A model generated the notes under the pieces. The model searched no databases. It was not told the origin of the DNA and saw only the letters and a program-made list of their open reading frames with translations. The position numbers and the translations under genes are program-made. 64,000 nucleotides of DNA, from NCBI RefSeq assembly GCF_011397635.1, contig NC_064771.1:18725379-18789378 (forward strand), read 5' to 3'. The DNA comes from Epinephelus fuscoguttatus. Its lineage: Eukaryota; Chordata; Actinopteri; Perciformes; Serranidae. Position 1 is the first letter of the stretch; each line of letters starts with the position of its first letter. Shown piece by piece: positions 12,361 to 26,031 of this stretch.

Positions 12361-14762
12361 GCACAAACAAGTCAGCCACACATATCACAGCCACCTAAGA
12401 CATACAGAATTTATACAAAAGGGACAGAGGTGTAGATTGGCATTCGACACACCACAGACTGAATTTCAAATCAAGAGGAGGTTACTTATTTAAAGCTCAG
12501 ATGGCTGTGGGAACAAAGCTCTTGTGGAAAAGAGCCCTTCTGTAGCCTCTAACAGCAACTAGAAGGAAGAGGGATAGAGTGCTGGTGGAGTGGGTGATCT
12601 GGGTCATCTGTAATTGTAATATGTTCATATGTATGGATGTCACATACACATAATTCCCCACAAGTATAATAAAGAAAACCTTTACATTCGTGTAAGACAA
12701 AATACTAACAGACAGCACAGTATGTTCTTATACAGAGCAACATCATTTAACAGCACAGCCAACAGTGGGCTATGTGTTTCCTGGCAGCTGCAGCAACTCT
12801 GAAACTGAATTCGTGAAACAATCTGAGAACTCCAAGGTTCTTTATCTTCCTCTGAATCTCAGCCATGTGACTGCAAGGTCAGCGCGCACAGATCGGAAAG
12901 AAAAGGACTCAAGCTTCTCACAACAGTATTGTCACTTATTGAGATGAGCTGCCCTGATGTATTGCATGAGTCACTGGCCCATAAATGTGTGAAATGGAAA
13001 TGCTAGCACTGCGTCTTTATGTTGGAAATGAAAAGGAAGGAGCCTGATATCAACATTGTGTAGAGAAATGCCGGGGCTGTTGTGATGACAGATAGGAGAG
13101 GAAACTCAATCCAAATAACCCCGATTAGAGCTGTAGGAGAATTTCTGTTAAAAAGAGGCGAGGACAAACAGTCTTTGTTTAATTTGTTTGCCGGGCCCAT
13201 CACTGCAGAAATAATTAATAAACCTCACCAAAGTGGATTGCTGACATTTTCACCAAAAAATAAAAAAATGTAGGAGGAGAATGTCAGCGATATCCTATCA
13301 GGATTTGGGTGATTAATACCAAAACACTTCAAAATGTAAGAAGATGAAGAACAAACGGCAGAGAATTCACAATCAAGTCCTACCTAAGGAACTATCTTTG
13401 CAGGGTTTGTACCTTTCATCTAATGACTCATAATCCATAAAGATCCAGAGGAAGCACCCGCTCAAGGCAAAAAATATACACACTTTTATTACATTACCTC
13501 ATAAGTCCAGTCAGGATAGTGTGAAACAATAAATGGAAACGGCACGAAGTTTTAGCCTCGAGCGTGTGCTCCTTTTGAACAGAACATCTAGACGAGGTTC
13601 ATGTGATATTACTGCATGTAAGATGCATTTACTCACTGCAGAGCATCCTGGGCACTGTCCCAATTACCTTTTTTATTTTTCCAACTCATCCCCTATGGAG
13701 CTTTACATCAAGAGACACGAGGCTCTGACTCAGGCAGACAGGCAGCCCACTCATGTCAATTGGTTTGATGGAAGGAAACATAAAACATATCTCAAAGCTG
13801 TTTCATTTGAATTTGTTTTCCAAAGAGGTTTTTTTTTTTTTTTCCAAGGAAAAGCAAGTTGCGTACTGACAAACAGGCAGACATTGAAGAGATGTTTGAC
13901 GGCGCAGTCATTCATCGAGCAGCCTTGGTTGGCATATGGAGACGAGCCGCTGGAACAGTCATGGAGGGCAGAGGACAAGTTTACATGAGTGCATGACCGA
14001 CTGTGACGTGTGCAGATGAGTGTGCAGCAGCTTATGAACCCTGCAGCCTGTAATGTGCAGATCCAGGCATGTTTGTGGGTCTGTGGACTTACATTTGCCC
14101 ATGACATAGGGATGTGGTTGTATAGTATGTGAAGAGCATCCTCTGAATGTTGATATAATCACGTAGCTACAGCTGTGTGGGGAGTAGAGCTGGCAGTTTA
14201 TTAGATATGTGCTATATTGCAAAAATTAATATATTGGAGATGTGTAATATATACAAACCTGCAGGCTGAGACAGATTAACCTAAACTTTATGGAAATTGC
14301 AGGAATAAAATAACTTCACAGGTTGTTTCAGCTCGCTTATTTTATTTTATTGTTTACTGATCTAAAGGAGGAAATCCTGAGAAGAGGCAGCTGTTAAAGA
14401 TTACTGCCATTGCCTTAGTGGACAGTAATGGCTTCTCACCTTCTCCAAATGACTCCAACCATTTCTTACGCTGGCTTTACACCAAACGACTTGATTTCAG
14501 TGTTGCAGACAGCAGAATAAAATCCCAAGAGTTTGACCTCAGTTGGTGCGTGCTCCCATGATCTCCATTATTTGGTGTAAGGTGGTCATAAAAGTCAGTC
14601 TGAGCTGAGTTTTGACAAAATCAGACATGTTTAATATTATTGGACTTTTTTACTCTTGGTTCATGGAAAGACCGAAGTTTAATAACGCCAACATTGTCAT
14701 CAACCAATAGCTGCGTTTTCTCTAGCACCAAACAGGAAGAAGCCAACCAAGTGGACACATGG
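12361..14762. other. No gene recognised
   Basis: A 151-codon plus-strand frame at 13533-13988 has no recognisable domain, contains a T-run and lacks splice or start context. I see nothing else. Confidence 0.45.
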
Positions 14763-15261
14763 AGGGGTGTCAAACTCATTTTAGCCCATGGGACTTATTC
14801 AGCCGTGTGTGATCTCAGGTGGGCCGGACCAGTAAAACCATTGTAGAATAACCTAGAAATAATCACAACCTTAACATTTGTCATTTTCTTTTAGAGTAAG
14901 TAAGTACATTTTAAAATCTATTTAGTCTACTACTCACTGCCATTACATTTTTCCATACATATCCACAACTTTGCTGCAATAAGTTAACTACGCCTCACAA
15001 ACCATTTACATATCTAAAGTTTTGGCCATATGGTAACTGGAGGGTTCCACCAAATGTGTTTAAAATATAAGTCTAATACATATTCTTTCGTATTGAAGCT
15101 GCTGGCTTACAATATTTTGCACAAAGGTCAATATCTTTAAATATGACCAATAAGTATTCATTGTTTTTTCAGAGAAGGTGTGCAAAGTCATCTAGTGGGC
15201 TGAATTGGACCCTTTGGTGGGTTGGTTTTGGTCCTTGGACCATATATTTGACACCACTGGT
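14763..15261. mobile_element. hAT-like MITE (GGGGTGTCAAACTCA ... TTTGACACCAC)
   Basis: Inverted termini AGGGGTGTCAAACTCATTTT and TTTGACACCACTGGT, with GTGGGCCGGACCAGTAAAA inside. Flanking 8-mers ACACATGG and ATACATGG differ by one base, fitting an 8-bp hAT target duplication. No open transposase frame. Confidence 0.75.
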
Positions 15262-18200
15262 ATACATGGAGGGGACTCCGGGTAGGCACAAGAACGTGAA
15301 CAAGTCTTGGTTCTTTTGGGCTGTGGAAAAGGAGGAGAAACTGGTTGAGTCATGGAGTGAACATGACCTCTTGCCTTCCTTTCCCATAGTCTCCTCCCAC
15401 TTAAACAACACAGCTGACCAATGGGGGCTGGTAGCGAGTTGAGGCCACAAAATATATATATATATTTTTTTAACGCAAATACAGATAATCTTTAATCTTC
15501 GTACTGATACCAAATCGACAAGAATACTGTTGAGCTATGACGCCTTTTATTTTGTGTTTGTAAATGTATGTGTTTTGTGGACACGTTAGGAATTGTTAAT
15601 GTGTCATATTTCTTGTTTGGCGTTATGTTTTCCACCGGGAGCAGGAAGTAATCTTGAAAGTATTCCAGTTGTAGTCTTGCAAACAGTGATCCCAAGCTCT
15701 AAGTGTCTTGGTGGGCCTTATCCATGGAAGAGGTTGACGGACATCTGAGGGCCAGCGTTGTTAGCAGGGGCGCTGTTAACTTATCCAGTGCACTGCCAAC
15801 TATGGTGGCCAGTGCTAAAGCCTGACAAACACAAATTGCCCTACTAGAGCCAGTCTTTGGTTTGTCCATTCTGGGCTACTGTAAAAACACAGACAATGAC
15901 TTGCTCCCCTTGTAAATAGAAACAGCTCATTCATTCGATTCTTATTTTCAGGTGATTACACACTGAAGAAAACATACTTATTATATTCCATTTCTGCCAA
16001 TATAGCCCCCTAAATTCTACACACTGGACCTTTAAGGTGACACAGGAAAGAAAAGACCGATATAAATGACAAAGTATATGCTGCTGCAAAAGTTAATTAC
16101 AGGCTATTTTCAACCACAGGATTGTGTTTAAATTTCACTTTTAATTGTACTCGAGTGATTCAGTTCAAAAGCAGTTCACTGATAAGAATTTCTCCTAATT
16201 TGTTTAATATAATTATTTATATGTGATAAAAAGCAAACATAATTGGTAAAAACATGATGCAACCACCTCTTTATTTGTTTATATAGGCAACATTTAAAGA
16301 ATTATACAGGCGAGTATATTCCTGTTGGAAGCTGATTTCATCCAAAGCATAATTTCTTTAATCACTAATGGCCTCAGGCTCAGTTTAAAGCTAATTCAGT
16401 CCCTGTGGTTATTGTAAACCACTATAAAATGAACATTTTCAGCCTTATTGTGTAGTCCTTAGCACTTTAGTCATAATATTCGTATGCATCTGGAGACCTT
16501 TATCATTTAAATCTCACACAGCTTAGCATACATTCGCTTACAAGATGCAAGCTGACAAGCTGTTATGTCAGCGATGTCTAAATCTGACCTAAAGTGTAAA
16601 GTACTGAAATGTCCCCTGAAAATAGGAGCATGGCATCGACTTGCTCTCTTTCTTTTTTTTTTTTCTTTCAAAAGTGCATACATACAGCCTTAGGTGATGT
16701 GCAGCCAGCCACATTCAAAACTGAATTCTATTATAAGTACATTGATATGCAAAAAGGCTCGAAAGGGCATTTGAAAATGAAGAGTTTTTAGTCTGATGTT
16801 GGTTTGCAGTGTTCATAAAGTCATTGTACAGTCAGAGTGCTTGGCTAAACTAAGAAATTACTGTTTTATTGAATATTTTGTACAAGAAGAGTCTTTCTGC
16901 CAAATGGCCTCTAAAACTGTCTGCACTCCAAGCTGCACCATTTCAGAGGAAACTGAAAAGTAGTAAGTGATTCAATACTTGAACTTGTGTCCCCAAATTA
17001 ACATGAGGTTTTATTAACTTTTCAGTAGTGTGCAAAATACATCACCTCTAACCACATGTGTGCTAATGACAGTATAGCGTGTTAAATGACTTTTACATGG
17101 CAGGTTTCAAGGTTGTAGTTTAAACTTTAAAGGGAGTATGAACAGTGGTTACATGAGCTTCAAAACCAGCCACAACTCAGCCCTGAGCAGAGTGACCGTC
17201 CTCTATTGACCAGTCAACAGACTGCAGTGTTCACAGCTCCACCTTTTAGTACCAGATCTGTGTGCTAGGTACCCCAACAGAGGGGGCACCAAAAATGGGG
17301 ACTGTACGGAACGGTTTCATTGGTACCATCCACAACTTTTCACAGTGGAAACAGTAAAAAAGTGCACCGAACTGAACTGTACTGTACTGCTCAGTGGAAA
17401 CAGGGCTATATATTTAAGAGAAAGCCAAAATCTACGGCTGATATCTCCAACACTTTGCAACTCACACTAAAACAATCTAGACTGATAAATAGCATTACAG
17501 GTAAGAGGAAAAAAATGTTGATTTTGGAATGAACTATCCCTGTAAGCTATCCACCAGCTATGGTGATTGTATCTGACCAACTTGTTCTGATTGAGAGATT
17601 AATGTGTATCAAGATAACAAGGAATGGAACTAATTTCTAATCAGATGGTGACATCTGATGAGATGAGTTTCATATGGAAACATCAGACATGCTAAGTTAA
17701 ATGATGGCAGACAGGCTTGCAGAGTAACACGCATGAAACAAGACCTTAATCATGTAAAACCTGATTAATAAACATTAACAAAATTTTATTTTGACACAAG
17801 ATGTGCTGTTTTTTTCCTTAATCATTTGGCTGCTTTTTACATGACGTAAGCTGGGGGCTCTAATCAGCAAGCTTGTTGAAGTGATGAAAGTGCAGTGTTA
17901 ATTAATTATGAATTTGAGCAGGAGAAGGAAACAGAGACTGGAGACTAGAAATAAAAATAAAAAAAATGGGGAAAACGGGAAACAGAGAGAGAGGAAGGAG
18001 GAACATGGAGGGAAGGGAAGAAGAGATGAGCTGTCAGATAAACATTTATGAAGCCGAGAGTTGTCGTGATCATTTCTGAGAATTTAAATTGTCTTTCTCT
18101 ATCGCTTCAAATATCTGAAACGCTGGATATAAGAATAAGAGAGGCCTTCACCAGAAAAAAGTCAAATAATCAAATCATCTAGAAAATGCATCACCGCAGA

Positions 18201-18737
18201 GACGGGAGTTATTCCGGCTCTGTTGAGATATTGATTTTACATATCAGGGACACCTCCTTCTCTCATAACGCTTTTGAAAATCCTCAGGGGTTCAGGATTT
18301 ATTAGAAAAAATGCAGTGCCTTTGTTTGGCAGAGACATGTTTTCAGTGCACTGAGAGACATTTTGCTTCGTTAACACATGAATATTTTAAACAGCCATTT
18401 AAAAAAATATATTTCTAATAAACATATACAAACCCTCCATTCGCCCATTACCTGTGAAATTACACATCAGCATCCCTCTCCACTTACACCTCATCCTCAC
18501 CTATTATTAAAGCAACTACAAGGAACTTTCATTTCGTATTGACTTTGGCGTTCCCTGTAACAAAAGCTGTCGCCTTCTCCATTAGCACTATCGACTTGTG
18601 TCGTGAAGATCTTGATCTGGCTAGTACATGAGAAGGGGAGTAAAAGAAGATGCTAGTTATTGTCTATGCCAGATGTAAGCCTGGAGGGGATCATACGTCA
18701 TTGAAACAAAATAAAGTTTGTTTTAGTTGCCAATGTT
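15262..18737. other. No gene recognised apart from MITE copy
   Basis: AT-rich DNA with short homopolymers. Around 16010 is a CTACACACTGGACCTTTAAG fragment of a dispersed repeat. Confidence 0.45.
17142..17407 (+). mobile_element. MITE family A, right-end copy
   Basis: Near-identical to 9299-9558 (GTTACATGAGCxTCAAAACC onward) and preserves the intact terminus GTGGAAACAGGGCT. Confidence 0.85.
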
Positions 18738-19470
18738 AATTCCATCCATCCATTTTCACCCGCTTATCCAGGGCCAGGTCCCAGGGGCACCAGGCCAAGC
18801 AAAGCACCCCAGACGTCCCTCCCCCCAGCACACTTTCCGGCTTCTCCTGGGGGACCCCAAGGCGTTCCCAGGCCAGATGAGATATATAATCCCACCAGTG
18901 TGTTCTTTGTCTATCCCAGGGCCTACTACCAGTGGTTCGTGCCCGTAACACCTATAAAGGGAGGCGCCTAGGACGCAACCTGATCAGACACCAGAACCAC
19001 CTCAACTGACCCCTTTCGGCGTGAAGGAGCAGCGCCTCGACTCCGAGCTCCCTTCGGATGTCCGAGCTCCTTACCCTATCTCTAAGGCTGATCCTAGCCA
19101 CCCCACAAAGGAAAATCATTTTGGCCGCTGTATCCGTGATCTCATTCTTTCGGTCACTACCCAGAGCTGATGACCATAGAGGAGGGTTAGGACGTAGATG
19201 AACCAGTAAATCAAAAGCTTCGCCTTCCGGCTCAGCTCCCTCTTAACTAAGACGATCTGGAATGGAATGGAATGGAACATGAAATGGATCGGCGGTTTGG
19301 TGCAGCTTCCGCAGTGTTGCGGGCACTGCACCAAACCGCCGATCCATTTCATGTTCCATTCTACCCTCATTTGTGAACAAGACCTCGAGATACCTGAACT
19401 CCCTCGCTTGAGGTAATAACTCTCTCCCAACCCACAGGGGGCAATCCACTTGTTTCAGGCATGAATCAGT
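18738..19470 (-). mobile_element. Non-LTR retrotransposon 3' fragment (minus)
   Basis: Starts with the ATCCATCCATCCATTTTCAC tail, meaning the 3' end points left. Minus-strand coding remnants: REFRYLEVLFTNEGRMEHEM, VKRELSRKAKLLIYWF, LYGHQLWVVTERMRSRIQ, WWDYISHLAWERLGVP. These are the C-terminal part of a LINE polyprotein common in fish, clade uncertain. It is interrupted by a 35-bp-arm palindrome at 19271-19360. Confidence 0.75.
19271..19360. repeat. Perfect 35-bp palindrome with 20-nt spacer
   Basis: 19271-19305 and 19326-19360 are exact reverse complements (AATGGAACATGAAATGGATC...). The spacer itself contains CCGCA..TGCGG, extending the stem. It lies inside LINE coding sequence, duplicating the codons for EHEMDRRFGAV in inverted form. 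Confidence 0.95.
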
Positions 19471-19497
19471 GTAAATCTATATATTGTAAAACCATGT

Positions 19498-19673
19498 AGG
19501 AGGCCGTGGGGCAGACCACGAACACGCTGGTCTGGCCTCACTATGCCTTGGGGTCCCCCAGGAGGAACTGGAAAGCATTGCTGGAGAGAGGGACTTCTGG
19601 AATACTTTGCTCAGCCTGCTGACCCCGCGACATGGCTTCGGATAAGTGGTTGAAAATGGATGGATGGATGGAT
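19498..19673 (+). mobile_element. Second copy of the same LINE 3' end, opposite strand
   Basis: Reads toward GGATAAGTGGTTGAAAATGG followed by a TGGA repeat, the same 3' tail as at 18738 but on the other strand. Only about 170 bp. The two tails point outward from a shared centre. Confidence 0.65.
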
Positions 19674-21703
19674 AAAACTATGTTTAGCAATGTATGTTAT
19701 AAATAAAGTTGACACACTACGTACCAGTCCAGAAGGAACGTGGCCAATTCAGGATCAATTTTGCATCTTTTTAAATCCCACAGTTCTCTCCATCTGCTGA
19801 ATAACTGACCAAGGCTGTCTAATGTTTTCTCCTATACTTTTACATTGTTCCTACCAGATTTTTTTGTTTTTCGGTCAATTATTTTCTTTTTTCTTTGCTG
19901 ATCCTGCCTCAGTATCAACCATAACCACAAAATATAATTTAAAAAAAAGCGAATATACTCCTCACTTTGAAACTTTGTTTGGGAATATGTTAACAGGTTC
20001 TTCCAGTCTGTGTGCAGTAAATTCTTTCAGATGATTTTGTGGGGAATAAGACCTCGGACAGGCATAAATAAATAAATAACTTTACAGAAAAAAACAATCT
20101 TTTCGCTAATGATCTTGTTTGCTTTCATATAGTGCAGGTTCCATTCTGAATGGACCATAAGTGACTTTAGAACGAGTCAAGTTTGTAAAAAACACACTTT
20201 ATTTTGAAGTACGGTGAATTACTGGCACAGATCCTGTATTTTGAAGTGCTGTGGAGAGACTAACGGACAGCTACTTGACAGAGACAGCAAACTAGCTCGA
20301 CGACATGGCCAAACGCATGCATTATGCTGAGTGTATAAACCTGTGTGGACCTTGGACTAATGACTAAGGAGAAATCTGGACCCTGTGGTTGGACCAGTTG
20401 GGAACCACTGATATCAAGGCATCAGTATTAAATTGAAACTGTTTCATAACCAGTTAACGTCTTGCTTTAACCAAATGTTAAGCAACAATTTAAGTGTTTA
20501 AAGGTGGGGAAAAAGAGAATAATATAAAGCACAACACTATCTCCTCCAGCAGAGCTTTGAATGACCCAGTCTGAGGAGTAATGGCTCTTCAGAAATGACT
20601 AAATTAGGTCTGTCAGATGACAACCAAGCCAAGTGATGGCTGAAACATTAACTTCAAGAGTGACCTTTCATTATCCAGTAGTGCACTTATGCTTTCATAG
20701 CAAAGCTCACAGGACAAATGTCTGAGTCAGACTGACATAAAGAGCTGTGCTCTAATAAATTAAGATTCATGTCGGGATCAGAGGAAAGTTGGAAGATCTG
20801 AAAACAATGTTTTTTACTGATTGGATGACAGGAAAGGTCTTCTGGGAATAGTTCAATATTATGATGCTTATTTGGTTTCTGCCAGAGAGTTAGCTGACAA
20901 GAATGATACCACTCATGCAGGGCTTGACACTAGCACCCACACACCTGCCAAATACATGCCTTCAACTGCACGCAGAATACACCGTATATACGTATGTTGA
21001 TGCACGTAATGTGGAACCAGAGTTCACAAGCACAAGATCCGCCTGGAAACTTTTAGCTGTTCATCATTAGCAACAAGTGCTGTGCTTTGTAAAACACGCA
21101 TCTGATTGGCATGCATGTCAGTCATGCTAGCGAGTGCAAATAAATCTGCAGCTACAACAGCAACACAGGGGTTTTTTATAAGACAGAAGATGTGTCGCTG
21201 CTGCTGCGCCGTTATTTAGTATGTAGTATGTAAATGTTAACACATCTAACATGCTACTGCTAACGCAAATTCGACGACATCACCCAGATGTGCCGATCAC
21301 TGGGTTGAGGGACAAACATACCAGGGCTGAACATCTTACCCTGCTGCTTATAAGCAGATTTTAAACACAAAAGCAGAACAGAATAAAACAATTACTGAAG
21401 CAGTTCACATTTACATTGGCACATAGCCGAGGTGGAACTACTTGAAACACTGCTCCATTTTTTTGTTGTTCAGTTTATTTTGCAATTTCAGTTTCATAGC
21501 ACAAGATATGCTTTTCACTTTTATAGGCCATTGTGACCTGTTGCCTTTTGGGAAAGTGTTTGTTCAGTGTTCGTAGAGTCTAATTCACAAGTGTTTGAAT
21601 TGCTCTTTGTTTTATAATGAAAGTAGTTCACCAAAGTTGCCGGTGGGCAAAATGTTACCTCAGTCCAGAGCAAGAGAATTATGTCCTCCTTTGATGTTTG
21701 CAC

Positions 21704-21719
21704 CACACACACACACATG

Positions 21720-21753
<34 letters not shown>

Positions 21754-21767
21754 CACACACACACACA
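21704..21767. repeat. (CA)n microsatellite
   Basis: Compound CA array with ATGC and GC interruptions. Confidence 0.97.
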
Positions 21768-24700
21768 GGGGGGACAGGTAACATCCTGGAGTCTTTGCTG
21801 GTTGCGAGGAAATACTTAAATACATTGATTTGTGGACTGCTGTTTTGAGCAGGCCCTCAGGAATGCGACCATGCACTGCTACCAATTTTTCCCAGTGGCC
21901 ACTTGTGGTATTGCAGCCAAAAATTCCCAGCAGCCCAAAAAATATTTTCCCAGTAGGCCACCATTATGTAGAATGTTTGTAGAATTGTTAACAGGAAACA
22001 GGAGCCGCAAGGGCTACACCACGATGAGTAGGAGGGCCACCATGGTAACCACGGTAGCCTAGTGCGCAGGCCAGGGTGGAGCAGCTGTGGGTGCAGATCT
22101 TGGTTGGTCAAACAAGAACTTTGAAGGCCGAAGTGGAGAAGGGTTCCATGTGGACAGCAGTTGAACATGGGTCAGTCGGTCCTAGCAGATTGGGATTGAG
22201 AGTCATTTATGACTCTTTCTTTTATGAATTTTTGATCCATGGAGGTTTTATAGAAAGGTTTTGTAGAAACACTACTGTGCATATTCACTGGGCCACATAG
22301 CACAAAAGCAGACTTAAAAGATAGAAACTTCTACTTAACTAAATTGGCGCCATGTTGGGGTCTGGAATCTACTAATTGTTATATATTTATGTTTTTTAGG
22401 CCTTGAATTTGACATGCTGACTATTGCTATCTTAGATTTGTGGAGCCATATTTGGATAAGAGGTTGGAACTGTGGAGGAAGGAGGGGTGGATGTGACTCA
22501 TTTACTGGGGTGACACCTTGCAGACAGCCTGTCACCCAGTAAAAATTCACCTTCACACAGTTGCCATGAATGTTGAAATTAGCTATAAGGGCAAAATAGT
22601 TTCTTTTACCAGGCTATAAACACGTTTATTTCTGCTGTTAAGTTGGGCATTTTAACATTGATGTCTATTGATTGGCTCCTGGGGCTTCAGAAGTTGCTGC
22701 TTGGGTCTGACAGAGGAGTCCATGGCGATGGTAAGTTCAGATGTGTTTGTAATAACAGCGAGGACAAAAAAGTGAGCTAAAAGAGAGAACTCAAAAGTTG
22801 GACAGGGCCCAGCTAGCCGCTTTCAGGGAATTCCAGTCTAAGCTAACTGTCTCCTGGCTGGAGCTTCATATTTAACAGGCAGATATGGTGTCATTCTTCT
22901 CAACTATCTTTCGGAAAGAATCCAAATTAGTGTGTTTCCCAAAGCGTCAACCGGCCGTGAAATCAATCTGCACCCCCAGCAGCAGCAGCGAAATTGAATA
23001 TGTCCAAGGTTTTACAAGAAGACATCTACTGTAGTAATCTGTTTAGCTCCAATCACCACTGTGAGGCCAAGTTTACAGTATATTGCCTGGAGGCTGCAGG
23101 GGAAACGGCACTGGTGACACATCCACACACACTCAGTCTTTACGGATTCTCGTATGCACACACACACTCATTCACCCACTGTTGTTCCCTCTGCCCCCGT
23201 ATATACACAAATGCATGCACACACACGCATGTATACACACGCTCACACCCCCAGTGTTCAATCTCCAACATGTACAGCCCCAATTGTAATCCGGCTGCCA
23301 GTTGCTAGGCAACACTGGAACTTGTAATAGCACTCGGGTATCATGGCCCGCTGCGGGTGGGGTGGGGGTGAGGGTGTGGATGGGGGTGCCGGGGTGAGGA
23401 GGTCACATGTTTTTTTTTTTTTTTTGAGAGGTAGCCTCTGGGGGGGAGAAAGACGACGGTCGCTCCAACTAAAGGAGGCTTATTGGCTCCTCCTTTGACC
23501 ACCCAACCATCTCTAACCATCATGGGACTCAACAGTCAACACTAATGACATTTTTGACAAGAGCAGCTCTACAAGAGGGGCTACGATGTTAGATGAGGGC
23601 GAGCACAGCAGGGACAAATGACCAGATATTTCTGGCATTTTTTTTCCCCAGTAGCCTATGTTCTGACAGAAGTGAGGGTGGAGGGAGAAGAGGTGGGTGA
23701 TACTGAAAAGATTTAATATTTTATCATCCAAACTAGGGCTGCAAGAACCTACAATTATTCTTTTATTTAAAAAGAAATAAAACATGTCAGCATCAGCATC
23801 AAACCTACATTATACATACAGCAATAATAAAAAAAATAAAATTAATGAAAAACAACATTAACAGCAGCACAGTGCCTGTTATACCTACTGAAACATTTAG
23901 TTGTTGACTTGTGATCCTTAAAAGCAAAAATCCCAAACTGTCTCTGACTCCAGCCCTGAAATATAAATACTCACAAGTCTTCCAAGGATTATAAATCTGA
24001 AAATATAATTTACTGAACATTTGATAACATGATCTTGATGAATTAATCTATAATTTGTGTTATGTCCTTTAAGGCTCTGGGGGCGACTCAAAGTCGGACA
24101 TATGAGTCGAAATGAAGAAACACAACCCCCCTCCACAGTGGAGGACGATGGATGATGGTAGCGATGAAGATGTGTGTGAGTAGGGGTGTGTGTTTGAATA
24201 TGTGTGTGGATGAAAGTAGAGTTGAAGCTGACATGTAACGGGGAGGAGAGGGACAGTAGAATTTCAAAAGAAAAAGTTGTAATAATTAAAATGTGTGTTT
24301 ATTTTATTCTGCTAAATAAACAAAGTTGAAAATAAAAAGACTAAATCAATTGATGTATTGTCAATATATCTTGAACAGACGGCTACATCTTTAGGAAAAA
24401 TTCTAGATGTAACTAAAATGACACAATAAATCTAATGAAACACGTTCGCATTGATAAATTCATGTTGTAGGAATTGGTCATTGTGTAAGAACAGGGACAG
24501 AGTGCTGGAAGAAGGAAGCTGGATTCAGTTACATCGCCCGTCCTCCTTTCAGGCAGACGTGGCTGCCAACATAGTACCCCAGCACTGATGTGATATAGTC
24601 TTCGCTCCATCCCTCATCCCTAAGAGGCAACCTGGGAGCAAGTTTGTCAGGTTTAGTCAGGCTTACTGTACCTTCTGCCTGTCGCCAAGCAGAACTGAAC

Positions 24701-25084
24701 TAACCACCCTAGTGGAGAAGCCGCACTGCCTAGTGGAGCTCAACTGTGCCAAAGGGGGCAATTTAAAAAACATTATAATCACATGAGGAGAAATGTCTCT
24801 GGCTTGATAATTAGCAGTGGCGAGTAGGGGATATCTTTGATGCTATTTGGTTTGGCTGCTGTGCAACAGCATAATAGGCTTCTTCATTATCCTCTTTCCA
24901 GCTGTCTTGGAAGCACTTTTAGGAGGAAGGGAAAACATACATTCATAATTCATGCAGGTTTTAGGGTAATGGTCTTTTGTCGAATTCCATCCATAACCAT
25001 CCATCGCAGCAGTGCTGTTTTCAAGTGCAGCAGAAACTGCTATCCTGTGCATGTTAAACATGACACAGTGGTTGAAAGCATAGC

Positions 25085-25210
25085 CTGATATTTGGGGAAA
25101 CTCCAGTCTTTATGCTAAGGTAAGCAAACTGACTGTAGCTCTGTATTTACCAGAGAGATAGGAGAGCAGTATCAGTCTTCTTATCCAACTTTTGCTAAGA
25201 AAGAAAATAA
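25085..25210. repeat. Third copy of the GCTAAGCTAA repeat
   Basis: TTATGCTAAGGTAAGCAAAC, TATTTACCAGAGAGATAGGA, CAGTATCAGTCTTCTTATCC. A related piece is at 22820-22920. Confidence 0.6.
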
Positions 25211-26031
25211 TGTCAATTCTCAAAATGTCAAATTTAGGGATGTCAACACTTAACTGTTACCCTTCAGGGTAAGGTTTGCTACCCTTCAGTTTACTGCACT
25301 GCACACCACCCAGGTCTGGTGGGAGCTACCATTAGCTAGCAGCACTGCTCATAGCGATTGCCACATGTAATGCCGGCCCGACCCAGCAGTGTTGCTGTAG
25401 AAGCTCTTCCCACAGGTCTCCCCACTGAGTAAGCTGCCCAATTTTGAGCCACAAAGTTCATTTAGCGTTGTTAATTACTGTTGGCTCTGTTATTCCCATC
25501 TGCATTGTTAGCATGGCTAACAAAAGGTTAGTCATACATTGGAGATATTGATTGGGGTATGTCCTGCTTCCAGGTTCAGGTGCTGATAGTAAATGAAATA
25601 TGGATCAGGTTGAAGAAGGGCCAGTAATCACCTCTACAGATTCTCTCAGGGCATTATGTATGACCAGTACATAACATATTCATATAACATATTAAGTAGC
25701 GAAGAATAGAGACGGTTCCCCGACTGTTCACACAGCTCCACGAAAACATTGTGTTTCACTTAAAACTTTTCGCTCCGCTTATAACTGCCTCAGGGCACTA
25801 CTTTCGTGACCAAGTTTGGCACAGGTATGCCAGCGCCACAGGTGTGCCAAAAGAGCCTGGCCACAAAATTACCAAAAGTGCGTTTGGCACGTTTGTGAGG
25901 CACTTGGCAGAGCGCACCGGACTGCAGTCTGGTCACACTGCTGAGTTCACGAGCCTGCAGAGCAGCAACTAATATTCGACTTGTGGAGGCAAATAGATAA
26001 AAACAAACACTCTGACAGCTGCAGATTCTGA

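Larger units (their letters stand above)
19674..26031. other. No gene recognised; repeat fragments and CA array
   Basis: Contains the 21704 CA array, CTAAGCTAA-type fragments and a G-rich block at 23345-23400. Open frames are all short and unsupported. Confidence 0.45.

Noticed and set aside
12074..12394. Tyr/Leu/Pro/Thr-rich 106-codon frame
   Set aside because: Artefact of the GGTA/GATG tetranucleotide array.
13533..13988. 151-codon frame as a gene
   Set aside because: No recognisable domain, a poly-T/Phe run, and no promoter, splice or codon signal that separates it from chance.
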